DNA of 64,000 nt, from contig JASANG010004068.1 in assembly GCA_030248215.1 (NCBI GenBank), positions 1 through 64,000 of the forward strand. The letters run 5' to 3'. Under the pieces are notes generated by a model, which did not search any database, had not been told where the DNA came from, and was given only the letters and a program-made list of their open reading frames with translations. Of this stretch, positions 37,078 through 48,700 are shown in pieces. The translations under genes were made by a program, and so were the position numbers. Every line of letters starts with the position of its first letter. Position 1 is the first letter of the stretch. Origin of the DNA: Enoplolaimus lenunculus (lineage: Eukaryota; Nematoda; Enoplea; Enoplida; Thoracostomopsidae).

Positions 37078-38604
37078 GTTACATTGCTAAAAGTAATATT
37101 GGTCTAATTCTTCAGGACCCGCTCTGGCCGTAATATATCCGAACGTAACATATTTATGTGTAAAAGCGACGCGCTGAGTTGAATTGCGTCATTTTTTTGC
37201 GTTTAGATGATTGGTTTATCACACGTAATTTACATTTAATTTGTGGATTAGTGTTGCTTAAAAATTATAACCAAGACTATTAAGAAGCTCTTATTCGAAT
37301 CAAATAACCGAAGAGGTTTATTGTACTAAAAGGAACGAGTATGTTACATCATAGCATATGGGATATCCTGCGAAAATCCGGGTATCCGGAATCGGGATAC
37401 ATATTTCAGTCCGAAAACATATCCTGATATTTTTCCCATCTATACTCAATAGTGCATTCTGGTGACGAATTTAACGAACTGTGTAAAAACAATACTTTTC
37501 GTGTCTTAAAAGGCATTTTATTGATGACAAAATGTTTTAACAACAGCTAAATAGAGATAGTTTTATTATGGTTTGGCTTCGCTATATGTATTTTCGATAA
37601 AACGTTTTAACAGTTGGTATTTGAAACTCAAAAAAGCGTTCTTGCAGGAACTTCAGCGACGTAACGAAGATATACAGGGTACAACTGGAGGTCCGGCTCC
37701 GGCAAAAAATCTATATACCTCGACCCCGATTGAACTTCCAACGGAAGTTCCGGCAATCTCGGTAGTGCTATTTTCTTACTTTTATAAAATTGGTTAATTT
37801 AATGAGCTTATAACTTTAACGTAAGTTTGAAAACTAAATTGCCAAAGCTAATACTCAAAAACGCAGCTGAAAAAAACAGTTTTTATTTTCACTTTACAGA
37901 TTATCGTTAAAAAATAGCAATTATATCATCATATTAAATGTGGTTTCACTTCCCACTTAGATAGAATTTGTTGGACCTCGGGCTCCGGAAAACGGTTCTT
38001 CATCTTAGGTTGTACCGTGATTCGGAGCGTCCATATGAACGAAAAGCCTGACGTGAATTTTAACATCACGGCGGAAAATCATATTTTTGTGTTGCTTCGA
38101 TGGGTATCCGATATTGCTCGCTCGAACAGTGTTAAATCTTTTCACTATTATACGGTTTGCCAATGGTATATTGGAAGATAATAAATTGCATTCACTTATG
38201 TGTTATAATAGCAGATGACAAATTGTATAGTACACTTTTTAGCCAGAAAATTCTAAACATAAAATATTTCTAGAAAATTTGATAAATCGAGTTTCAAAGT
38301 ATACTTTCAGCGTAATGAAAATCTTAAGTTTGCTGATACGCGTGACGTAAAAATGTTTGTCTAAAACCGTGGGAAACTTTTATTTTCTCATCACCACCGC
38401 ATATTTGTGCTAGTTTTAGTTTTAGGAAGTTATTAATTTAAAACTGTTTGTCAAATGATTAATGAAAGTAAATTAAGTCAAGTAGGCGTGGTGATGGTGG
38501 TGATGCTCATGGCTATAAAAAGTAAAAGTATCGGCAATTTTGGGATAACAACGTTTATTTCAACAAAACTTTCAAGTTTATTTGTTTCGTTGTAATTTTT
38601 TGCA
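37078..38604. other. Intergenic stretch with an hAT MITE
   Basis: No gene recognised between the Gypsy element and the glutaredoxin gene. It holds the element at 37675-38019. The promoter of the glutaredoxin gene must lie near 38500-38600, where I see only AT-rich sequence. Confidence 0.55.
37675..38019. mobile_element. hAT-like MITE, older copy
   Basis: Starts CAGGGTACAACTGGAGGTCC and ends AGGTTGTACCGTG. Size (345 bp) and ends match the well-preserved copy at 41621. Flanks show no target duplication. Confidence 0.65.
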
Positions 38605-41600
38605 ATGTCGGTTCGAAACTTGCCTGGTATCTGTTGCATTGTAATCATCGCTTTGATTTTCAACGCGAGTTGTTCTCCGTTCAAACGTAAGTTCTGCTGT
38701 AAGTTGTCTTCACTAGCGGATCCAGAGGGGGAACGGCGGGGCGTACAGCCCCCCTAAAAAATTATTTGGTGATAAAATAATAAATCGTTACCTACCTTAC
38801 AATTTTTCTCTGCCAAAAGCATACATAGCATACAGTAAATATTGCGTTTCGTAACATTAGCCAGCTCGCCATTCTGTCAGAAATTTCTGGATCCGCCGCC
38901 GGCTCTCTTGTATCAAAATTCTTGGAACAGTTTTCGAAAACTGTGTAAATATTCAAAGTAATACACATGATAGGTTTTAGGCATTTTACGCGTATATGGC
39001 GTGCCCTGAATAGCTATTTACCCCTGTTTGCAACTGGGATGTCCCAAACGACAATTGCTGTTCGGGGCAGCCAAAACAACTACTGCAATACAAACTGATT
39101 TCGATTAGAGATTGAGCGTTAAGTTTTCATAGCCGAGCAGCAGGTATGGTAAACGTTAGCTACAAACAGGTCGTAAAAGATTTAGGAGAAGCGTTTAAAA
39201 TGGAAGAATATTAAGTTAACCGTGTTCGTTTAAACTGCAGAAATCATGTCTTCTACATCTGATATAGGTAACACCGCACCCAGCTGTTGATTTATTTTCA
39301 GTTACGAAAGTGTTCATGCGTTAAAATGAACTTTAAAAGCTAAATCTGCTTAAACCTTGACCTACTGGAGGCAGCTAACATTTTAAGTTAAATTAATTTT
39401 CAAAGTTCTTATTACAGTTATGTCGTATCGAGAATATCATAGAAAACTTAATGCTTCAAAAGCAGAGATTGAGGAAAAGGTTAGTATTCACATGTACATG
39501 CATTCTACACGTAGACATCAATGTATATACAACCGAAAGTTTATCTGTCACTTGGTTACAAAATCGATCTGTGGTTCCGGCAGAATTTTTCGTATTTTTA
39601 TAAAAATTTTGTGGCATTTTGACGAACTTTTTAAGAGTGGCGCTATTCTTGTCGTTCAGCGCCGTCCGCCATCGTTCCTCACCATACGGTATCTTGCGTG
39701 AGTAACTCACATCGGATACCGCACTGTGACGTACGGTGACGGGTAGCGATGGACATTGACGAATGGCGCGGAGGGTCGTCAAAAATATAACGTCAGCCGA
39801 AGAATTTTGGTGGTAACATTGATGGCTAAATTGGCGAAATTATTCAAATTGGAATTCTTAAAACAATTTTTAGACATCACAATAAGTGAAAGTATATATA
39901 TTCAAGTGTTAAAAAATTGAAATGTAATTGGAATCTTCAGGGAGTCTATGAGGAACCAAATCGGCATTATGTTCCGATATGTTAAGATTAAAGCGGGTCC
40001 TGAAGATTTGTACCAATATTTATAACAAACAAAACATATTCCTAAGTTTAAACCTCCTCAGCGTAAATAAACACAAGTCTAAAACAAAGCTAAGCCTAAG
40101 CCCAAGCAAAAAGTCTAAAAAGCCTAGTCTAATTCGGTGTAGTGAGAATCGGGCACTAGTGGATCCAAGGGGGGGGGCTGGCAGTCCCTACCTCACTGTT
40201 TTTACCATCAGGAAATTTTTTGTTATAAAATGATAAGGTCCCCCACTTACATTTTCACCTCGGAATGTTTTTGTGTAAAAATCTTATATGATCCCTACAT
40301 TACAATTTGTCCCCCTCAGAAAACTTTTTGGTGAAAAATCGCATTTCAAAACGTTTACGAGCCTGCCCCCCGTCAGAAATTTCCGAATCAGCCGCTGAAA
40401 GCGGGACACCACCAAAAGTAATACGGGCTGATTTTTTGTACGATTAAGCTTTAAGTATATTTCAATGTGGTTCTTTCTTCTTGGAACGTAAAACGACTCA
40501 TGTATATATAGTTCGAAGGAAGGGCGTCATTCGATAGAATCTCTGTTGCAGTGGTTTAAATCAGACGCAGACAAACCAAATCAACTCAATTTCAGGTGGC
40601 CAACGCAAGTATTTATTAGTCAGTAGCAATCTTCTAAACCAAATATCCAGCACTAATGAAGCAGTTGCATAATAAAAACTTTTCCTGGAGCAACAACTTA
40701 AAACAAGGACTTGAGAAACGAAAATTGAGGTTTGGAAACCCAAAAAACGCAAAATCTAATTTATGATATTTGAAATAGAAAATTTAATTTCGGATATCTG
40801 GATAAATATCCGGCAAGAATTGTCGGATTAAACCAGATGCGCAAAAACATCCGATGTCCATTCATTACTGGTATAAAGCACGTATCTTGAACAGAATTTT
40901 TCCACGGTCCATTAGGTAGCCCCTCTGCTATACATTGGCCGCATTATTTAATTTTATCATATACATATTTTAATTGTCAGATATCTGAAAATCCACTTTA
41001 CCTGGTGACCGGTTCTAAATGTGGTTACAGCAAAGCGTCGAAAGTCATACTACGCCACGCAGGCATTCCGTTCAAATATACCGATTTTGACAAACGAAAG
41101 GATGCGCGCATATTTCTTAACGCGCTGTTCGAACGCCAAAACTTGAAAACGACCAACTTACCGTTTGTGTTTGTATGCGGCAAATATATTGGCGGTAAGA
41201 ACTTTAATGTTGTTAATTATTGGGTTGGGAGGCTAGAGCAAGGGTTGAGCAATGGGGCTTCTCAGCTGACAACGACGCTTACATTGGGATTGATGTACAA
41301 GAGTCTTTTTGATACTTTGTTGTTTCAAGAAACACTCACGCTTTTAAAGTATTATAGAATGTAACCCGTCCCAACCAAAATTCTTGTGACGCTGACTGAG
41401 CTGAAGTGATTGAACATGCTCGATAATGGGATGTTCCTATTTGTAATTGTGCAGCAACGCACTTAGAGCCATAACCGTAAAATATACTTTTGAAATAACT
41501 CTTTAGTTGCAGCATATTTTTGTATAAAAACTACTTGCATAAAATATTTAAGTCCTATACTGGCTGCATCGTCATTTTACCAAAGATTTCTAAATAGCGT

Positions 41601-42189
41601 ATAAATTAATAGCTGGTGTACAGGGTACAACCGAAGGTGAAAAATACCGGAGCCGGAGCCGGTGCCGGAGGCCGATTTTCTGCCGGAGCCGGAGCCGGAG
41701 TTTAGGCGAAATTCGACAGTAACGATGATGGTTAACTAGTTAATTTTAGGAAATATCTGCAATATGTTGTTAAATTGTTTGGTTTTACGCTAATTTTCTG
41801 CGAATTTTCGGAAATTCTTTCCTGAAAATTGTGACAAAAGTAAAACGAAACGTATTCCAACAGATAAATTTTACAAAATTATGCAAAATTTTATTACCGA
41901 AAATGCCGGAACCTCCTGCAAAAATTTTACCGGAGCCGGAGGCAGACGTCCGGTTGTACCCTGCTGGTGTATTAATAAGAACTGTTTTGTACTTAAATTA
42001 CAGACAAAATGCTGGTTGTCCAGTTAGGCACTTGTTTTACTCATACTTTATTTTTTAATTAAAATCTAAACGTCTTCATATTATTTGCTGTGCTTGTTTT
42101 AAGGATTCCATCCATTAAACGAAAAACTTGGCGACGGAACTTTGAAAAAAGAAATTGAAAACTGTAAACAAGCAAAGAAGCAAGCTTAA
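38605..42189 (+). CDS. Secreted glutaredoxin-like protein, four exons
   Basis: Exons 38605-38686, 39418-39479, 40981-41194 and 42104-42189 give 147 residues with all phases consistent. Residues 1-23 form a signal peptide (hydrophobic CCIVIIALIFNASC), so the protein probably enters the secretory pathway. Residues about 49-140 are a glutaredoxin/thioredoxin fold: LYLVTGSKCGYSKASK holds the redox site C62-G-Y-S65, NLPFVFVCGKYIGG gives the cis-proline loop (P109) and the double glycine that binds glutathione, and the tail is LNEKLGDGTLKKEI. The site is monothiol (CxxS rather than CPYC), so glutathione-linked reduction or binding is more likely than dithiol exchange. The gene converges on the receptor gene whose stop is at 42732. 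Start chosen at the ATG beginning the signal peptide. Confidence 0.85.
38712..38901. mobile_element. GGATCC-ended MITE (copy 1, glutaredoxin intron 1)
   Basis: Starts CACTAGCGGATCCAGAGGGG and ends CAGAAATTTCTGGATCCGCC. GC-rich ends with C/G runs around an AT-rich middle. No coding sequence. Confidence 0.6.
40020..40130. repeat. Worn TTAGGC-type element fragment
   Basis: Contains AACATATTCCTAAG and CTAAGCCTAAGCCCAAGC followed by AAAAAGTCTAAA, the same order as the interior of the elements at 54303 and 60190. Ends not recognised. Confidence 0.45.
40154..40397. mobile_element. GGATCC-ended MITE (copy 2, glutaredoxin intron 2)
   Basis: Starts CACTAGTGGATCCAAGGGGG and ends CAGAAATTTCCGAATCAGCC, matching 38712-38901 at both ends but with a longer middle carrying repeated CCC..ACATTACAATTT words. 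Confidence 0.6.
41621..41963. mobile_element. hAT MITE with perfect 8-bp target duplication (glutaredoxin intron 3)
   Basis: Ends CAGGGTACAACCG and CGGTTGTACCCTG are inverted. The 8-bp CTGGTGTA is repeated exactly on both sides (41613-41620 and 41964-41971). The CAGGG start and 8-bp duplication are hAT marks. The interior is rich in CCGGAGCCGGAG hexamer runs. No transposase. Confidence 0.9.
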
Positions 42190-42303
42190 GAGCTCATCAG
42201 CTTGTTGTGATATTTGTCACTCGACTGGACGATAACATTTTGACGGCCATTTTTAGATTTTGACTGTAAAAAACTGAAAATCATACATTTTTACAAAACT
42301 AAA

Positions 42304-42735
42304 CTATGTCACAAACCTGTGAAAAAAGTCTTGTATTGAGTTAAATACTCGGATAGCATCTTTTTCAAACCGGTTGTCAAAGTCGACTTGAACTATAAAC
42401 CGAGCAGAAAACGCCGCATGTTCAGTGGTATTTTCTTCTATGTAGAAACTGCCATTCAGCATAGGTGCAGTCGAGATTTTTGAAGTGATTATTACAGGTA
42501 TATTATATACGTAACTTTTGAAATATATAGAATATGCTGAAACACCGCGTACAATATATGTTATATGCGCTGATTTAAAATGTAGATTAGTGCCCAAATA
42601 CTTAGCTTGAAAATTTACCATCAAGATATTAATTAAAAAGTAACGCCGTTTCATACACCAATTTAGTCTTCTCAACTTCATTATAAATCTTTTCGGTCGG
42701 CTGTCAGCCAAATATACTCGACGCTTAATAGTCAT
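42304..42735 (-). CDS. Open frame of 143 codons overlapping the receptor gene stop
   Basis: The frame starts with ATG overlapping the TGA of the receptor gene (ATGA, 42732-42735) and stays open to a TAA/TGA near 42304. It has a basic N-terminus and no recognised domain or membrane segment. Length is notable for AT-rich sequence, yet position suggests it is simply the 3' untranslated part of the receptor transcript. Low confidence that it is translated. Confidence 0.2.
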   Translation of the reverse strand: MTIKRRVYLADSRPKRFIMKLRRLNWCMKRRYFLINILMVNFQAKYLGTNLHFKSAHITYIVRGVSAYSIYFKSYVYNIPVIITSKISTAPMLNGSFYIEENTTEHAAFSARFIVQVDFDNRFEKDAIRVFNSIQDFFHRFVT

Positions 42736-45700
42736 GGCTGCTTTGTAAGATCACCCAAAACAACAATTTCTGGAGCTGAAAATATAATTGCACAAGTTGC
42801 GAACGCGAACACAATTGCAAATATGAACAGCAACAATCGATCTAACACCATTGCAGCAAACTTCCAGTCAGCCATTTCTTGCTCGTCTTGTTTGTCCGCT
42901 TCGAGCTTTTTTGTTACAATTTTCACATCTGCTAATATGCCGTTCAGAATCATTTCAAAACTCGATAGTCCTTCATAGATGTATGATGGTGGAGTCCCCG
43001 CGAGCAGAATGTTTGGCGACACTATTTCGTTATCATACAAATCATATCGTCGCCACGGACTGTCTACAACGCCAAACTGAGGATTCCATGGTCGCATACG
43101 GCTGTAGGCAGTTGTTGTGAACCATCGCAACCGCCGGATTTCAGCATCGTTCAGATCGAAAATATTCGGGAAGCACGATTTGAAGTCTTCGGATGACGTT
43201 TCGCCAGTTGTATCATCGAAACTTGGAAATTCTTTTGGCAGAAGTGGATCCTGAAATCATAATGATAGGATGCAAAAATCGGAGCACAATCCCGTAGCAG
43301 CGAGAAATTACTAGTTTGTTAAAAACTGGGCATTTGAAATATTATATACCTATATACACTACAAAAAACTATATTGAAGGGTGCAATTTAAGTTGAAAAA
43401 TACAGGAGCTGGAGGCCTACGACAAATTTTTACCAGAACCGCTGGAAGATTTCTGGGTATATCGTAGTAGATTGGTTCAAAATATTTGTGGAAATTTGAG
43501 TGTATGATCAATTATTTTATTTGCAAGCTGTATTTTGTGCAAATTTGTAAGCAGCTAAATATTTAAAAAGGTTGCAATTAAATTTTCTACAGACTTTGAT
43601 AACATATAATGCTTTATTTCAAACAGAGTATTGAGGCGACAAAAATACATTCATTCGCCACAACCTGACATACAGCTAATCCGTTAGCATCTATCATTTC
43701 GATATCTTTGAGATTTGACTCAGACGATGTTGAGCTACTGTCTGGAAGCATTTTGCCGTTTTCAAAGTGATATCCTGGACGTGACATTCGTAGAATTCGA
43801 GGTAAAAAGTGCAAAAATGTACTGCGTATCTGAAATGAAAAACTATATGCTTAAATCTCTACCACGTTACGCAATTCACAATTCTGAATAAGATACTAAG
43901 TAATTTTCAACTTTTGTAATGTAAAACATCCTTGTCTGAGCGGGACCGTCGGTAGAGTGGGGCCAGGGATGCTCAACTTCCTCTGGAAAAATTTTGCCTC
44001 TACAAAATTTTCAATTTTGCTTGCAAGTCATCGAAAATCTGCGTCCTGAATGATTTTAGCCCTCCAAGCAAAGTGAGCTGGCAACGGGCCTGCCGTGTGA
44101 AATTCAATTTCACTTTCTTCAAAGCATACCGTTAGAAATCAACAAGTCTTGTAATGCCGTGGGTCCAGTTTATAACTTTAGTGTTGAAAGATGACATAAA
44201 AATGTTCTTAGGGCACGTTTCGTGCCGAAGGGCAGTAGCCCCAAGTGCAATACCTTAGTCAAAACAGATATTATAACAGTAAAGGAAACCTCGCGAGCCA
44301 TGTGAGCGAGAATTCACGGGCACTTCCAAATTTTGCAAGGTTGCGGCAATTGGGAACAAAGCATCATTACACCCCTTTGTTATGTTTGGAGTTAACAAGG
44401 ACCGGCCAAAAAGGTACTGTAGTGACTCGAATAAGAGAGGGTAATAAGAGGGGGTCACCATTTTGTGTCCCAATCAATAGAAGTCCGTATCCCTAATGAG
44501 TCCGCAAGTGGATAGAGTACCTAAACCCTTAGAGTACATAATTGTCAATTATACCTAAATGTTGCGCATAAAATGACTCCAGGACCAAATAAAGTTGATT
44601 TCGAAACTTTAAAGCGTATTTTAATTTAGAAAGTACATTCCAAAGTATAACTTGACATTATCGTTAAAGCTATTGATACAAGACAAATAAACGATTAACT
44701 CAACGGAAAGTTGCAATATGGAATATATTAGTAACGAAGGGTGGCGGAGGGCGGGTTAATATAAATAACAGTCCGTAACCGAATAACAGGGGATACCCTC
44801 TGGAGAGACCAAATAATTATCAGTCCCTTTCTTATTCAGCTCACTACAGTAGTACTCCAATTTTAATTTTTAAACACTCACAAACGGCGGCATTTTGTAA
44901 AAATCGGGCGTTCGGTAATGGAAATTTTCGACTAAAATTGTGAACACTTGTGATGCAGAAATGATGATCATTACTACCGAAAAGTATACAGCTGAAATAA
45001 ATATTAAAATTGCAATGTGGCAATCAATATAAAATCAACAGTCTCACAGAATAGACCTTTAGGGGTGTTTTGTGATAAAGCTCAAACAAAAGTATCTCAG
45101 TAAACACATTTAAATTGGTCAACTTGTATCGACCTAATTGAATAAAGTCTAGCATTTGACGCGGGGTTCACGCTAAAACTGGGGCACCGTGAAACACGAT
45201 TTGACCCTATCAAAAATTTTGTGTAACGTTTTGACTGATTATTAACCCTGTATCATATTCCAAAAACCACACTTGCCTGGTAATATCAAGTGTAGATCAT
45301 ACCTTTGTATGTCAGTGTCATATGACATTCCCGTCAACCTTATAATACAGTCTTAAAGTTGTCTACACATGTAGTTCGTAGCTAGTTACCTTATATATCG
45401 AGTCATGACACTAACACACAAGAAAGTTAGTATTATATGACATTAAACAGACAAGGTCGAAAGGTTTCAATTAGGCTATCGCTCATCTTGCTGAAATATG
45501 GTATGATCCCAACGCATTTTTTGGCCCGAAAATTTTTATTTTGACGGGAGAATTAAAACTTTGGTTGTAAATTTAAATTTTTGCGGGAAAATTTCAATGT
45601 TGACAGGAAAGTCCAATTTTAGCGGGAAATTCAAATTTTAGCGGTTAAATTGCAATTTTGGTAGGAATTCAAATTTTGGCGGGAAATTCAAATTGTATCG

Positions 45701-48700
45701 GAAAAATTCAAATTTTGGCGGAAAAATTCACTTTAGCAGAAAAGTTCACGAAAATTCAAATTTTGGCGGGAAATTCATTTTAGCGGGAAATTCAACTTTT
45801 AATCCATGGTACTTTTTGGTAGTCCACCAAAGAGCATGTGACAATTATCATTGTCCGCAGAGTGTTATACGTTGATATAAAGATGTCTGTTGAATGTCAA
45901 ATGATATTTGCACCCACTATAATGTCCTATGATATCATGTCACGCTAGCACACAAAATGTTTAGTTGATGAGAAAGCAGGAGTTTTTCATCAGTGTGGAA
46001 TGATATTCAGACGTTGTCTGTTTTCTTTATATATGGTTGACCAATTTCAATTAATGTAGAATAAAACATGGGGCAAAGCATGTCCCACGCTGTGCCAGTT
46101 TTAACGCAACCTTCATATAGATTCAATTTAGCCGAAATGCAAAACAGTGTAAAGAAGAAGCGCCTCCGTACAAAATGCCCACTCACCAATCAGCGGTGTT
46201 GATTCGGACGTTGGTGGCATACGTTCGGCTACCATAATTAGAAAGAAACATAAAGACATAAAAATTGTGATTCCTAAAATAAAATCATCGCTATCAAACT
46301 ATCACCGTATCTAAACATGTTTTTTATGCCGCAAGCTAAAGCTGTGCACTTTTGCGCTGTCTCCTCCATTAGCTTAAGCGGTGCCTAAAGTCTAAGCCAA
46401 AGCGTAAGCTGAAATCCTAACCCTAAGTTATATCAAACTTGAAAATATCCAAAAAGCTGAGGGCGGCGAAGTATAGAAAATCTTTTCATATGTGGAGATA
46501 CTATTTTAAAACCTGTAATTAAACAAGCAACCACTTAATATTAAGCATAAGTCGCAAAAAATAAACGCCTTACATTTTGCTTCTATGTTGGATTGTTATC
46601 GTTGTGAAAAGGTTAACGATTACAGCTAAAATTCATTGGTGACAGGAATTCTTTTCTAGGATTCATATAGTTAAATTAGGACAGTTCTGTTATAAATGCC
46701 ATTACAGCTTAGGTTCGTCAACTAACTATGTCTTCAGTGCGCTAATTGATTGTTGCTTATATACTTATGTAAACCTATGGATTTAGGGTACGAAATAGAT
46801 TTTTTAAAGAATTCGCTTATGTGTATGCTTTTACCCCGTCACCATTGCCGCTTTCAGGGGCTGCTTGTCACATGTGTAATACACAACAACATTTTTTTTA
46901 CCCAACGATAATTTTTCACCCGAGTCGGTCGGCAAAATGAAGTCGAGCAAAACCATGATCGCTATGAGTACACAAGGAACAATTAAATTGAATCCATAGT
47001 AGAGAGTTCGACGTTGAACGACAATTTCAAAGGTTACATCGATGTACGGATCAGGACAGCAGTCATAATAGAACTCATGTTTTACACCGGTAAGCGCTGC
47101 AATAAACATTGCAAATTTGGCAACTTTCAGTTCAGTGACAAAAATTGAATCATTTGCAGGACATATCACTATAGAAAATTGGAAGCACTTCAGAGCCCGT
47201 ATTCTCAAACGTATATAGCACCTATCACCTATTAATAATAGGTTTTCAAACAAGCGAACTGCAGCAGGTACGGATGAAAACTGGTGGAACAATGTCTGTA
47301 TTTTCATTAGTCTGTCATGTGTATAAAATAAGAAAAATTTCTCAAATTAATAAATATAACCAAACGATAAACCTACAAACAAGCTTCCATTCTCCGTTGG
47401 TTTTGTACGTTGACACGTCAATTGTTCCGTTTCGCAATGCGATAAAACCGCCTCCATACGTCCAACTGCCAAATTTTAGCAGACAAACTTGTTCGTCAAA
47501 TGGAAACCATGCGATTTTCATTTTGCAATAACTGTCAACCACAGCTGCAAGCAACCAATCGGTAACATTTACTGCCATAAAACGGGCATTATAGGTCTGT
47601 AACTACTAGTGGGGGAGGGGACGGGATAGCGAGAGATGGTGTCGTCCCCTCTCTGTAACCGTATCTGATTTTTTAATTAGGAAAATTTTCTTCACAAATC
47701 ACCTCGATAAATCTTGCCACATTCTAATAAATTCCTGGTTGCGAAACTGGGATCAAACTGTAACTGCATAAGTTATTTGGTGTATGCCAGTAGACGGTCA
47801 ACATGCTCAAGTGGTGGACAGCATAATCCATTTCTATTGATCGATAAGCTTCTATAAATATTTTCAAAATTTATAGACGTTTCGTTAGACGCAGTCAACG
47901 GTGCAGAGCTGGAATCATATTTTCCTCGACCGAAACATTGCTTCACGAGCTATAGTCCCGTAGAGAAAAGTTTGCGCATCTGCCTGCCAACGATTTGGGA
48001 TGGCATCAGATCAGTTCCTGACTGCAGCTCTAAACCAGTGGCTGTTTGGTTATGAAAAAATTTTATTTATTGAGTTCTGCACGCAACAAATTTACGTCGC
48101 ACGATATATAACTTTTCAGTATCGAAAGCAACCTTTTCTGGTCCAAGTGGGACTCTGAGAACGTTAGTAGTAGAATGCAAAAAGTTAAGTCTGGCGGAGG
48201 GAATGACAAAAAACTAGCATTACCAATATAGCTGCAAGCCCGCAGCCCAAAAGGGCTCAGCCACCCCTCCCGAGAAAAATTTTCGCAAAACTAAAAAATT
48301 TTCAACATTGCCTGTGAGTCATTAACTATACATCTATGCCCTTCCTGAAAATTTTTTAGCCTCACCTACCAAGATGAGCTGCCTAGAGGTCTGTATATAT
48401 ACCTGGTGGAATCCATTCGACGGTCCCGTTATGCCGAATTACGACGTTTGCTTGATACATCGAATTAAAATTTTCATTTACACTAGAATAAATTTAAATT
48501 TCAAATTAAATATAGCTAGACTATTTGAAAACCCATGAAAAACATCGTATGTCAGACGAATATACAACAATGCTCATGTTACTTTTTGATTAAATTGTCT
48601 GAAAATTGTTAATAATATAATTGAAATACAGTTCAGTTCAAAAACGAGAAAATAACCTTCACAACTTTTATAGTTTTCAGTTTATTTTATGATTTTAGAA

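Noticed and set aside
43950-44010. GGTAGAGTGGGG stretch resembling part of a tRNA
   Set aside because: No matching cloverleaf arms; it is part of a MITE family with three other copies.
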